From Gammaproteobacteria bacterium (GTDB lineage Bacteria; Pseudomonadota; Gammaproteobacteria; Pseudomonadales; Azotimanducaceae_A), in assembly GCA_026713405.1 (NCBI GenBank), contig JAPOON010000408.1, positions 1-13,527 of the forward strand: a stretch of DNA of 13,527 nucleotides, in the 5' to 3' direction. Below, one piece after another: positions 1 to 8,066 of this stretch. How positions within the stretch are numbered: the first letter of the stretch is position 1; each line of letters begins with the position of its first letter. A model generated the notes under the pieces. It was not told where the DNA came from, made no database searches, and saw only the letters and a list, made by a program, of their open reading frames with translations. Both the position numbers and the translations under genes were made by a program.

Positions 1-590
1 CCGGCGTTTTCGGTGGCCGACAGCCCCTCAGTGGTGTCCACTTCGCCATCGATGCCGAAGTCGCGGCAGTGCTTCCCGCTCTTGCCGTCCAGCGCAATCA
101 GCCGGCCGTCGAGCGTGCCGAGCACGATGCGGTGCGCACAGTGGGCCGAGGCGTCCGCGGCATCCGGGTCCGTCCAGGAACTCACCGCGCGGCAGTTGGT
201 CAGGTGTTCGTCGGACATGTCGACACCGGGGTCGAACACCCAGCGTTCCGCGCCGGTGCTCGGGTCGAGGGCGAATACACGGTTGAAGGGCGTGCAGTAG
301 TAGAGGGTGTCGTTGACCAGAATCGGTGTGCCCGTAAACGCCGATGCGGGCATGCCCTCGTTGCCGAAGCCGTCCACGCCACGGATCGCGCCGTCCCGGT
401 AATCGCCGGAGCGATGGGTCCAGGCCACCTCCAGGCCGCCGACGTTGCCCGCATCGATCTGTGTCGCGGCCGTGTAGTGGCCGCCGCCGGGTGCACCGCC
501 GTAGGCCGGCCAGTCGACGGACTCCGCGGCATGCGCGAGCGCCTGCCCGATGCTCAGCAGGAGTACGCAGCCCCCGTGCAACCTGTTCAA
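1..590 (-). CDS. PQQ-dependent (glucose dehydrogenase-like) quinoprotein, N-terminal part, cut by window edge
   Basis: This is the first 196 codons of a periplasmic quinoprotein dehydrogenase; the C-terminal part lies beyond position 1. The protein opens with a signal peptide (NRLHGG then a VLLLL core, probable cleavage after ALAHA at about residue 22). The mature start VDWPAYGG, the QIDAGNVGGLEVAWTHRSGD stretch and repeated propeller-blade motifs (LYYCTPFNRVFALDPSTGAERW, and GRLIALDGKSGK) are typical of membrane-associated PQQ glucose dehydrogenase-like enzymes, which oxidise sugars or alcohols and pass electrons to ubiquinone. Unlike classical Gcd there is no multi-helix membrane domain before the propeller. 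The start is a TTG at 588-590, chosen because GGAGGA lies 8 nt upstream and the signal peptide begins there. It follows the reductase gene by 121 bp on the same strand. The substrate cannot be told because catalytic and PQQ-binding residues are mostly outside the window. Confidence 0.85.
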   Translation of the reverse strand, partial: MNRLHGGCVLLLSIGQALAHAAESVDWPAYGGAPGGGHYTAATQIDAGNVGGLEVAWTHRSGDYRDGAIRGVDGFGNEGMPASAFTGTPILVNDTLYYCTPFNRVFALDPSTGAERWVFDPGVDMSDEHLTNCRAVSSWTDPDAADASAHCAHRIVLGTLDGRLIALDGKSGKHCRDFGIDGEVDTTEGLSATENA

Positions 591-596
591 GGTGTT

Positions 597-605
597 TCTC
601 CTCCC
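597..605 (-). promoter_or_regulatory. Ribosome binding site deciding a TTG start
   Basis: On the minus strand this reads GGGAGGAGA, with the core GGAGGA (599-604) 8 nt before the TTG at 588-590. The downstream reductase-type gene at 712-1743 has the same core at the same 8-nt spacing, which supports the rare TTG as the true start of the quinoprotein. Confidence 0.7.
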
Positions 606-711
606 GTTCGAGCGCAACGTCCCGGCAATTCGTCCCCAGCCACAAGCGCCCGGTTGGCGGGCTCCCCATCGACCCGCGAGGGCACATCAGAACCCACGCT
701 GGTAGCGCGGC

Positions 712-1743
712 TTACCGCGCCGGGGGCAGACGTACCAGCATCTTGCCCCGGTTTTCGCCTTCGTAAAGCTGGCGGAATGCATCGGGGAAGTCACCCACAT
801 CACCGTCGACAAAGTGTTCGACGAGTTTCAGGTCGCCGCTGGCTATCCACCGCGACATGCGCCGGCGCGCTTCGGCATAGCGGTCGGCGTAGTCGAAGAT
901 CACGAAGCCCTGCATGCGCGCCCGCATGGTGCCAAGCCAGATGTAGTTGTCGGGGCCGGTCATCGCGTCGGCGGAGTACTGGGAGGTGGAGCCGCAGAGC
1001 AGCACAACGCCGCGCATTCCGATCAGCTTCAGGCTCTCATCGAGTATCGGGCCGCCGACATTATCGAAGATGACGTCGATCCGTTCCGGCGCAGCTTGTG
1101 CAAGCTGCTCGTAGAGATCGCCATTCCTGTAGTTGATGGCCTCGTGGTAACCAAGTGTCTCGGTGAGCCAGCGGCACTTGGCATCGCTGCTCGTGATGCC
1201 GATCACCCGGGCGCCTGCCAGCCGGGCGATCTGACCCGCGATGGAACCTACCGCACCGGCGGCGCCGTTCACCACCACCGTCTGCCCCGGCTGCGGCCTG
1301 CATTCCTCGATGATGGCGAAATACGCCGTCAGGCCGGATACGCCGAAACCGCCCAGCCATGACGCCAGGGGCGCCTGGTCGATGTCGCACTTCTCCAGGT
1401 CGGTACCGTCGCTCAGCGCGTAGTTCTGTACCCCCTGGGAGGCCAGGACCTGATCCCCGGCTTGGTAGTCGGGGTGGTTCGACTCGATGACGCATCCCGC
1501 CATGGAACCCCGAACCATGTCACCCGGCCGAACCCGGAACAGGAATTCGTCGCTGTCCCGGACGATCAGCCGAAGCGCGGCATCCACCGACAGGTAGTGG
1601 GCTTCGACGAGAACTTCGCCCGGGCCCGTTGCGGGAATGGGCGCTTCGCGTACCTCGAAGTCCCCGGGGCCCGCTATGCCTTCCGGTACCCGCTTGAGGT
1701 AAAGCTGCTGGTTCAGGCCTTCATTGGCCGCCGCATCGGACAT
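712..1743 (-). CDS. NADP-dependent medium-chain reductase (zinc-independent MDR, prostaglandin/LTB4 reductase-like)
   Basis: A 343-residue cytoplasmic oxidoreductase of the medium-chain dehydrogenase/reductase superfamily, close in layout to the leukotriene B4 12-hydroxydehydrogenase / CurA / quinone reductase group, which reduce activated C=C bonds with NADPH. Residues 31-110 form the GroES-like domain (VLVEAHYLSVDAALR; GDMVRGSMAGCVIES). The Rossmann dinucleotide loop is AAGAVGS at 161-167, followed by QIARLAGARVIGITSS. The C-terminus NRGKMLVRL is typical of the group. The structural and catalytic zinc ligands of alcohol dehydrogenases are not seen. Length is normal. The ATG has GGAGGA 8 nt upstream. 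It lies 85 bp after the TonB receptor gene and before the quinoprotein on the same strand, so the three may be co-transcribed and serve uptake and oxidation of one compound; that is inference, and the substrate is unknown. Confidence 0.9.
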   Translation of the reverse strand: MSDAAANEGLNQQLYLKRVPEGIAGPGDFEVREAPIPATGPGEVLVEAHYLSVDAALRLIVRDSDEFLFRVRPGDMVRGSMAGCVIESNHPDYQAGDQVLASQGVQNYALSDGTDLEKCDIDQAPLASWLGGFGVSGLTAYFAIIEECRPQPGQTVVVNGAAGAVGSIAGQIARLAGARVIGITSSDAKCRWLTETLGYHEAINYRNGDLYEQLAQAAPERIDVIFDNVGGPILDESLKLIGMRGVVLLCGSTSQYSADAMTGPDNYIWLGTMRARMQGFVIFDYADRYAEARRRMSRWIASGDLKLVEHFVDGDVGDFPDAFRQLYEGENRGKMLVRLPPAR

Positions 1744-1828
1744 GGCAGGTCTCCTCCCGCTGGATTCTCGGGGCGCCCACCGACACGGCTCCGCCGATCG
1801 GATGAGCGCCCCTCAGGAACTCAGGTGA

Positions 1829-4444
1829 TCAGAAATTCACCCCCAGTTCAACGCCCCATTGCAGCGGCGCGCCATACTGGCTGAAATTCCACAGCCCGCC
1901 CACGGAGTTGGCCGATACCCGGTATGTCTCGTTCAAGAGGTTCTTGCCGAAGGCCGTGATCGACCAGCGCTCGCTGGGGCTGCTGTAAGTGATGTTCGCA
2001 TCCAGCAGCACCCGCTCTTCGAGTTGGGTGTAGGTGGGATGGCGGACGGTGTTCCCCGGAAACATGGGATTGGTACCGGTCGCCGCATTGGGATCGAAGG
2101 GGCTCATCTCCGCATCGCTCTGGTAGTGGAAGCTGGCCACATAGATGATGGCGCCCCCGTTTGCCAGGGGCTGGTCGAAGACGGCCTGCCCGCCCACCTG
2201 CCACTTGGAGGCGAACGGTATGTTCAGGTCGGTCAGGTCCAGACCTTCGAACTCGAACTCATCGTAAGTTGCGTCGAGATAGCCGAGCGAGGCCTTGAGC
2301 TGTAACTGATCGGTGACCAGCCAGGTGGTCTCCACCTCGAGGCCCTTGGCGTTTGACTCGCCCGCGTTCAGGGTAATGGTCTCCTGGCCTTCAACACCGC
2401 TGACCGGGTCCGTGAAACGGAACACCTGGTTGCGCTGCAGGTCCTGGAACTCGGTGTAGAACGCCGCCGCGTTGAAGCGCAGCCGGCTGTCCAGCAGGTC
2501 GGCCTTGAAACCCACCTCGAAGTTGATGTTCTTTTCCGGGTCGTACGGAATGCAGGTCTGCTCCTGGGAGCAGGTCTCGCTGAAACCGCCGGCCAGGAAA
2601 CCGGTGGCCACGCTTGCGTACCACAACTGGGTATCGGACGGCTTGTAGTCGAGCACGACGCGCCAGGTGGTCTCGGACCACTCCTCGGTGCGGTCGGCGA
2701 TGAACCGGTAGGCGGAATCGGGCAGCACCTGCCGGCGCTGGTCGATCTGCGAGCCTTCGAGACCCGCGCGGCTGACCGTGGCGGACAGCGCATCGATGCA
2801 GTTGGTCGTCAGGTCGAAAGGCTGGCTCGGGTCGGCCGGCTGCGCATCGCGCAGTTCCGTGTACTGGTTGCAGGGCCCGCCGCCGCCGGTCGGCTTGTAG
2901 AACTCCTTTTCGTCGTTGGTGTGCCGTAAGCCGGCCGTGATGCTGAACTGCTCGTTGATCTGGTAGGTGCCGTCGGCATAAACGGCCCAGGACTTCCGGT
3001 CCTGCTTGACGATGCCGTGGTTCGGGTTGCCGGTGATGCCGCGCAGGTCCATGTTGACGTAGCCGCGCTCGTCGAAGAACGGCACGCCCGGGGTCAGCCC
3101 GGAAGGAAAGAGCGACGACAGGCCCACGGTGGAGTAGGCGCGAAAATCCAGCTCGTCGCTGATGTAGATGCCGCCGGCGACGAAGTTCAGCGGCCCGTCG
3201 AACTCGCTGATCAGGCGCACCTCCTGCTGAATCTGCTCGCGCTCCAGGTTGCGGGTGGCGTCGAACAGCGACAGGAACGCCTCGCCGGTGTAGGTGCTCG
3301 GCAGGGTTTCCTCCTGCTCGCGCAGGCCGGTGATCGATTTCAGCGAAAACCTGTCGAAATTCAGGGTCTGGGTGAGGTAGTAGCCGTCCACGTCCACGCG
3401 GTGGCCATCGCGCATGTTGATACCGTTGCCCTGCTGGGTCTGGCCGGTGCTGAAGGGGTTGTCGTGGCCGGCCGCGTGAATGCCCGGGAAGCCGAGCAGG
3501 TCAAACAGAAAGCCTTCTCCCGCCGGCGTCTCGTTGATACTCGCCGGGGAATCGGAATCGTCGCGCACGATCTCCCAGATGAAATAGGCTTCGTACTGGT
3601 CGTTCGGCTGAAACAGCAGCTTGGCCTTGGCGGCGACCACATCCTTGCCGCCCAGGCGCTCGCCGGCGCCGGTGGTGACCAGGCTCAGTTCCGGCGGCAG
3701 CAGGTCGGGCGTGATGCCCAGCACCCCGTACAGCGGGGAATTGGGAAAACTCGCGGTGTCCTTGTCGTTGGTGTAGAAGCCCTGCTCATCCGTCACGGAA
3801 CCCGCGAAGCGGAAACCGAGCTTGCCTTCTATGATGGGAATGTCGATGCCCGCCTGGGCCTTGAAATTGTCCGAACCGCCGTCGTAGCCGCCGGTCGATA
3901 CGTTGAAGGTGCCCTCGAACTCATCGAGGCTCGGCCGCTTGGAGGTGATGACGATGGTGCCGCCGGTGCTGTTCTTGCCGAACAGGGTGCCCTGGGGGCC
4001 CCGGTAAACTTCCACCTGCTCGAGGTCGTACAACTCGACGAACTGAGTCTGCACGTGGTTCAGGGCGAACTCGTCGATGAGTATGCCGACGCTCGGGTCC
4101 TGGGTGGTCAGGATCGAGATGGTGCCCGTGCCGCGGATGCCGCCGGCGATGGCATTGAAACCCGTCTGCAGCGTGAGATTCACGTTCGGCGACAGGTCGC
4201 CCACGGCCCGGATGTCGTTGCCGAACGTTCGGGCGATCTCGGTTGCCGTGAGGGTCGACACGGCAATTGGCGTATCCTGCTGGCTGGTGTCACGCTTGGT
4301 GCCGGTGACGATGATCTCTTCGAGATAGCCCGACCGGTCACCGGCCTCGCCGGCCCATGCCGGCGCTGACATCGAAACCGAAACGCACAGGCTCAAAAGC
4401 AGGCCGAACGCACGCCGGACTCGCAAAACTTCTGCTCTATCCAT
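1829..4444 (-). CDS. TonB-dependent outer-membrane receptor
   Basis: An 871-residue outer-membrane receptor that takes up a large or scarce ligand (iron chelate, vitamin, glycan or similar) using TonB energy. A signal peptide covers residues 1-31 (hydrophobic AFGLLLSLCVSVSMS, cleavage after APAWA). The TonB-box/plug start EEIIVTGTKR is at 42-51. The plug domain carries IRGTGT and VEVYRGPQGTLFGKNSTGG (144-162). The rest is the beta-barrel, ending in GVELGVNF with the terminal aromatic residue expected for insertion by the Bam machinery. There is no N-terminal STN domain, so signalling to an anti-sigma factor is not expected. Length is at the large end, as in environmental gammaproteobacteria and sphingomonads. 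Two cysteine pairs lie in predicted barrel loops (CSQEQTC). The ATG has only a weak upstream GGGG. It is divergent from the MetX-like gene and has its own promoter candidate. The ligand cannot be read from sequence. Confidence 0.95.
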   Translation of the reverse strand: MDRAEVLRVRRAFGLLLSLCVSVSMSAPAWAGEAGDRSGYLEEIIVTGTKRDTSQQDTPIAVSTLTATEIARTFGNDIRAVGDLSPNVNLTLQTGFNAIAGGIRGTGTISILTTQDPSVGILIDEFALNHVQTQFVELYDLEQVEVYRGPQGTLFGKNSTGGTIVITSKRPSLDEFEGTFNVSTGGYDGGSDNFKAQAGIDIPIIEGKLGFRFAGSVTDEQGFYTNDKDTASFPNSPLYGVLGITPDLLPPELSLVTTGAGERLGGKDVVAAKAKLLFQPNDQYEAYFIWEIVRDDSDSPASINETPAGEGFLFDLLGFPGIHAAGHDNPFSTGQTQQGNGINMRDGHRVDVDGYYLTQTLNFDRFSLKSITGLREQEETLPSTYTGEAFLSLFDATRNLEREQIQQEVRLISEFDGPLNFVAGGIYISDELDFRAYSTVGLSSLFPSGLTPGVPFFDERGYVNMDLRGITGNPNHGIVKQDRKSWAVYADGTYQINEQFSITAGLRHTNDEKEFYKPTGGGGPCNQYTELRDAQPADPSQPFDLTTNCIDALSATVSRAGLEGSQIDQRRQVLPDSAYRFIADRTEEWSETTWRVVLDYKPSDTQLWYASVATGFLAGGFSETCSQEQTCIPYDPEKNINFEVGFKADLLDSRLRFNAAAFYTEFQDLQRNQVFRFTDPVSGVEGQETITLNAGESNAKGLEVETTWLVTDQLQLKASLGYLDATYDEFEFEGLDLTDLNIPFASKWQVGGQAVFDQPLANGGAIIYVASFHYQSDAEMSPFDPNAATGTNPMFPGNTVRHPTYTQLEERVLLDANITYSSPSERWSITAFGKNLLNETYRVSANSVGGLWNFSQYGAPLQWGVELGVNF

Positions 4445-4448
4445 AGTT

Positions 4449-4468
4449 ATCTACCCCAGTATGTAGAT
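4449..4468. promoter_or_regulatory. Inverted repeat in the leader of the TonB-receptor gene
   Basis: ATCTAC (4449-4454) and GTAGAT (4463-4468) form a perfect 6-bp dyad with an 8-bp spacer. It sits between the predicted -10 box and the ATG of the receptor gene and covers its only Shine-Dalgarno-like GGGG. It could be a regulator's operator or an RNA hairpin hiding the ribosome site. No known operator (Fur box or similar) was recognised. Confidence 0.35.
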
Positions 4469-4491
4469 GGAGGAGGAAAGTGAGGACGGCA

Positions 4492-4520
4492 ATTCTATAA
4501 CGTGTTACCTCTTTCTCCAA
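4492..4520 (-). promoter_or_regulatory. Sigma-70-like promoter candidate for the TonB-receptor gene
   Basis: On the minus strand TTGGAG (4515-4520) is followed after exactly 17 bp by TAGAAT (4492-4497), giving 4/6 and 5/6 matches to the -35 and -10 consensus. The predicted transcript would begin near 4485, leaving a leader of about 40 nt before the ATG at 4444. The assignment is by eye only. Confidence 0.4.
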
Positions 4521-4593
4521 GCCCTTCTTGCGCCTCCCCGGGCACCGCGGCGGCGCGTTGTCACCGCGTTGCGCCATCTGCTACCGTCAAATC

Positions 4594-5676
4594 ATGAGCG
4601 TGCTGAAAAAGCTGGTCGTACGCGGCTCCTTTGCCATGCTACGCGGGGTTCTCGAGAGCCCCGTGATCGCCTATGAAACCCTGGGCACCCTGAGCGCCGC
4701 GAGAGACAACGCGGTGCTGGTTTTCACCGGGCTCTCGCCATCCGCCCACATCGCCTCTTCGCCGGCCGACCCGACCACGGGCTGGTGGGAGGACATGGTC
4801 GGGCCGGACAAGCCCATCGATACCGACCGTTACTTCGTCGTCTGCATCAACTCGCTCGGCAGCTGTTTCGGTTCGACAGGGCCCGCGTCGCTGGACCCGG
4901 TCAGCGGCGACTACTACAGGCTGGACTTCCCGGTGCTGGGCGTGGAGGACATCGCCAACGGCGGCGCGCTTGTCCTTGACCACCTCGGTGTGGATGTTCT
5001 CCACACGGTAGTGGGCGCATCGATGGGCGGCATGACGGCGCTCGCCTTCGCCCTGCAGCATCCCGAGCGCAGCCGCGGCCTGCTTTCCATCTCCTCCGCC
5101 GGTCGCAGCCTGCCCTTTTCCATCGCCCTGCGTTCCCTGCAACGGGAAATCATCCGCACCGATCCGGCCTGGCAGAACGGCCAGTACGACTTCCGCCGGA
5201 GCCCCGTCAGCGGCATGCGCCTGGCGCGCAAGCTGGGCATGATCACCTACCGTTCCGCTACGGAATGGGCCGAGCGTTTCGGCCGGGAACGCGCCACGCA
5301 GGAACCGCCCGCCAACCACCCTTTCGGTATCGACTTCGAGGTGGAGTCGTACCTGGAGGCACACGCCAACCGGTTCATCGGCGGTTTCGACGCAAACTGC
5401 TACCTGTACCTGTCGAGGGCCATGGACCTGTTCGACGCCGCCGACCACGGCGGCAGCCTGGAACAGGGCCTGCGCCGGCTGCGCATCGAGAGGGCGCTGG
5501 TCATCGGCGTGACTTCAGACTTCCTGTTTCCATTGCACCAGCAGGAAGAACTTGCCCGGATACTGAAGACCTGCATCGACGACGTGGAGTTCAAGCGGCT
5601 CCCGTCAATTCAGGGGCACGACTCGTTTCTGGTCGATATGGATCGTTTCAGGCCGGCGGTCGCCACCTTTTTTTGA
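4594..5676 (+). CDS. MetX-family O-acyltransferase (homoserine or serine O-acetyl/succinyltransferase)
   Basis: A 360-residue alpha/beta-hydrolase-fold acyltransferase of the MetX family. These enzymes move an acetyl or succinyl group from acyl-CoA to the hydroxyl of homoserine (methionine synthesis) or serine (cysteine synthesis). The family signatures are intact: IAYETLGTL near the N-terminus, DTDRYFVVCINSLG, CFGSTGPAS, the nucleophile elbow GASMGGM, the acid-bearing SDFLFP and the C-terminal GHDSFL histidine. The catalytic triad therefore looks complete. NSLGSCFGSTGPASLDP and the SLPFSIALRSLQREIIRTDP stretch recall the Xanthomonas-type serine O-succinyltransferase branch more than classical homoserine acetyltransferases; this is from memory of the family, and the substrate is unsettled. 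The start is the ATG at 4594; a TTG 66 nt upstream adds residues that do not match the family. No clear Shine-Dalgarno precedes it. The gene is divergent from the receptor and convergent with the SelD fusion. Confidence 0.85.
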   Translation: MSVLKKLVVRGSFAMLRGVLESPVIAYETLGTLSAARDNAVLVFTGLSPSAHIASSPADPTTGWWEDMVGPDKPIDTDRYFVVCINSLGSCFGSTGPASLDPVSGDYYRLDFPVLGVEDIANGGALVLDHLGVDVLHTVVGASMGGMTALAFALQHPERSRGLLSISSAGRSLPFSIALRSLQREIIRTDPAWQNGQYDFRRSPVSGMRLARKLGMITYRSATEWAERFGRERATQEPPANHPFGIDFEVESYLEAHANRFIGGFDANCYLYLSRAMDLFDAADHGGSLEQGLRRLRIERALVIGVTSDFLFPLHQQEELARILKTCIDDVEFKRLPSIQGHDSFLVDMDRFRPAVATFF

Positions 5677-5702
5677 CGCAGGGTTCTTTTGACGCAGGGT
5701 TC
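5671..5702. repeat. Perfect 16-bp tandem duplication spanning a stop codon
   Basis: TTTTGACGCAGGGTTC occurs twice head to tail at 5671-5686 and 5687-5702. The first copy contains the TGA stop of the MetX-like gene (5674-5676); the second lies in the 83-bp space between this gene and the convergent SelD fusion. A related string, TTGAC-TAAT-CGCAGGGTTC, occurs at 8358-8376. Confidence 0.9.
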
Positions 5703-5759
5703 CCGCCGCCTCCCGGCAAAACCGTTGATGCCGTTGAATTCGCCGTGCGCCGGCATGGG

Positions 5760-7940
5760 TCAGGACAGCTCGTGCGGGCAGATCAGACTGGCGCCGGAGG
5801 TGATTCTCCCGATCTCCGCGCTGTCCGGGTAGCCCGCGGCAACCAGGGCATTCAGGCAAGCCCCGGCCCGGTCCGCGGGCACGCTGGCCAGCAATCCGCC
5901 GGAGGTCTGCGGATCGGCCAGCAACCGCACCCCCGGGTCCCCCGGAGCGCGGCCGCGTATCTCGAAGTCGGCGAACGCCTGCTCATTGCCTTCCTGCAGC
6001 ACGCTGAAGGCGCCGCCGGCAAAGGCCTCGAGGGCGCCCTGAAGGCTCGGCACCGCATCCAGCCAGAGTTCGGCCCCGGCTCCGGAGGCCCGCAACATCT
6101 CGCCCAGGTGGCCCACCAGGCCGAAGCCGGTTACGTCCGTCATGGCCCGGACCCCGTTCGCGCGCAGGACGTCGAGCGCCTGCCGGTTGGACTGGTCCAT
6201 GACGCCCGTTGCGGCCTGCAGGAATCGCGTCTGCGCCTGTCCGCGCATGTGCGCCGCCAGCAGCACGCCGATGCCGAGCGGCTTGGTCAGCAGCAGGCGG
6301 TCACCGACCTGACAGCCCGCCTTGGTCAACACCAGCTCCACCGCCCTGCCGGTAACCGCCAGGCCCAGGGACAACTCGGGGCCTTCGGAGGAATGGCCGC
6401 CCACCAGAGGCACGCCGTCACCGTTCAACACATCCACGGCACCCTTGAGCAATCCGTACAGTTCCTCTTCCATCATCGCTTCGGTCATCAGCGGCACCGT
6501 GGCGATGGCCATGGCGCTGGTGGGCTTCGCCCCCATGGCGTAGATGTCGTTCAGGCTGTGATGGGCGGTGATTCGCCCGAACAGGTAGGGATCGTCGACG
6601 AGGCTCCGAAATCCGTCCAGGGTCAAGAGCAACGGCTCGGATTGGCCGCGCAGAATTGCTGCATCGTCGCCGATGCCCTGAACCAGGTCTGCGTGGCTCT
6701 GTTCCGGCAGACGCTCCAGAACGCGGTGCAGAGGCCCGGCAGCGAGTTTCGCACCGCAGCCACCGCAGCGCATCGGGTCGAACGAAGGCTGATCCTGCGT
6801 GGCGCCGATGCTTCGGGGTTCGCCGGCCGTCCGGGCGCCGGCCATGTCCGGCAGCTTCCGAAATCGCTCCATGAAGCGGCGGTCGATCCATTCCTTCCAC
6901 CGCCAGACCCAGGCTCCCCGAACCGAGAGCCCCGACCTGGACGCAACGGCCCGCCCGTCGCCCGTGCCGATGATGCTGAGGAAGCGCTTCTGCGGCCTGA
7001 ATCGTCTGAGCGCGCGCCCCTCAACCGACCGGCGCAGGTTGGCCGCCAGCACCGGCCCGGCCCGAACGGCAATCACCCCGGATTTGGGCCGCTCCTGCCC
7101 GTCGAGGCAGGCCACATCGCCGCTGACGAACACCCCGGGGTGGGACAGCGAGCGCAGGCGGGCGTCCACCTGTGCAAAACCCCGGGAATCCGTGGCCAGT
7201 GCGCTGTCGCGGACCCAGTCCGGCGCGACCACGCCGGTCACCCAGAACAGCCGGTCCCATTCCACGGTTCCATCAGCCAGGACGAGTTCGCTATCGTTCG
7301 CCGCCGAGACCGCCCCGAAACGCAGCTCGATACCGGCCTTGTAGAGTTCGTCCGCCAGCATCCGTTGCGCCCGCCTGCCCAGACCGGGAAGGAGTTCCAG
7401 CGTGAGGATGCCGATCTCGACACCGTGCGGCAGGGCGTTGCGCGCCGCGAGCGCCAACTCCACGCCCCCGGCTCCGCCGCCCACGAACAGTATCTTCGTA
7501 CCCGGACCGGCATCTTGCCGAAGGGTCCGCCAATGGGGCAGGAACCGCCCGATGGGCTTGACCGGCACCCCGGCGTCGCCGAATGCCTCCGGGACCGCCC
7601 CGCAGTTGATCGAAAGCGTGTCGAAGCGCACGGGCGGCCGGTTTGCGCATAGGACCGCGTTGCCCTCCAGGTCCAGCCCCGTGACCTCGTCGACAATCAG
7701 GCGGGCACCTGCAAAGCGGCAGAGTGGACCCAGGTCGATGTGAATGTCTTCCCAGCGGTAGTGCCCCGCCACGTATCCCGGCAGCATGCCGGAATACGGC
7801 GTGTGGGCCTCTCGCGCAATGACGGTGATGCGCACGCCTGCCGGGGGATCCATCCCCAGCGACTTCAGTACCTGGACGTGGCTGTGGCCGCCCCCGACCA
7901 GCACCAGGTCGAAGACCGGCGGGCCGGGGTCAGGCCGCAT
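5760..7940 (-). CDS. selD: Fused FAD/NAD(P) oxidoreductase and selenophosphate synthetase (SelD)
   Basis: A 726-residue fusion. Residues 10-380 are a pyridine nucleotide-disulfide/NDH-2-like flavoprotein, with FAD-binding LVLVGGGHSHVQ (12-23), NAD(P)-binding ILFVGGGAGGVE (150-161) and FVSGDVA (271-277). Residues 388-726 are selenide, water dikinase, which makes selenophosphate from selenide and ATP for selenocysteine, selenouridine or other selenium uses. The SelD active site is present: Cys395 and Lys398 in CGGCGAK match E. coli Cys17 and Lys20, although the position of E. coli Cys19 is alanine. GIGDDAAI, VDDPYLFGRI, NDIYAMGAKP, LVGGHSSEGPE, TGFGLVGHLGEM and DPQTSGGLL are all intact. This domain order is a known fusion (the oxidoreductase part matches the family described as N-terminal to SelD). 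The oxidoreductase may supply reduced selenium to SelD; that is inference. The ATG has a weak ribosome site. No selA, selB or mnmH is in the window. Confidence 0.95.
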   Translation of the reverse strand: MRPDPGPPVFDLVLVGGGHSHVQVLKSLGMDPPAGVRITVIAREAHTPYSGMLPGYVAGHYRWEDIHIDLGPLCRFAGARLIVDEVTGLDLEGNAVLCANRPPVRFDTLSINCGAVPEAFGDAGVPVKPIGRFLPHWRTLRQDAGPGTKILFVGGGAGGVELALAARNALPHGVEIGILTLELLPGLGRRAQRMLADELYKAGIELRFGAVSAANDSELVLADGTVEWDRLFWVTGVVAPDWVRDSALATDSRGFAQVDARLRSLSHPGVFVSGDVACLDGQERPKSGVIAVRAGPVLAANLRRSVEGRALRRFRPQKRFLSIIGTGDGRAVASRSGLSVRGAWVWRWKEWIDRRFMERFRKLPDMAGARTAGEPRSIGATQDQPSFDPMRCGGCGAKLAAGPLHRVLERLPEQSHADLVQGIGDDAAILRGQSEPLLLTLDGFRSLVDDPYLFGRITAHHSLNDIYAMGAKPTSAMAIATVPLMTEAMMEEELYGLLKGAVDVLNGDGVPLVGGHSSEGPELSLGLAVTGRAVELVLTKAGCQVGDRLLLTKPLGIGVLLAAHMRGQAQTRFLQAATGVMDQSNRQALDVLRANGVRAMTDVTGFGLVGHLGEMLRASGAGAELWLDAVPSLQGALEAFAGGAFSVLQEGNEQAFADFEIRGRAPGDPGVRLLADPQTSGGLLASVPADRAGACLNALVAAGYPDSAEIGRITSGASLICPHELS

Positions 7941-8066
7941 GGCCCGGGAGACCCCGGCGGAGCGTCGGAAGACTCGGGCCCGCGGGGCGAACGCTATGTT
8001 TGCGCAATGCGCAGGCAGTGATCACGGGATCGGGTCAGACCTCCTGGCCGACACAACGGTGCGACA

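Noticed and set aside
1770..1812. GGGGCGC / GCGCCCC inverted repeat between the TonB receptor and the reductase
   Set aside because: A 29-bp spacer and no T-run make it a poor terminator, and a 7-bp GC-only pair is expected by chance here.
3017..4369. Plus-strand open frame of 450 codons
   Set aside because: Antisense to the TonB receptor, whose motifs are clear on the minus strand; composition is that of a shadow frame.
5265..7652. Long plus-strand open frame of 795 codons
   Set aside because: It runs antisense through the MetX-like gene end and the SelD fusion; its translation has the arginine/glutamine/proline-rich look of a GC-rich shadow frame and no recognisable motif.
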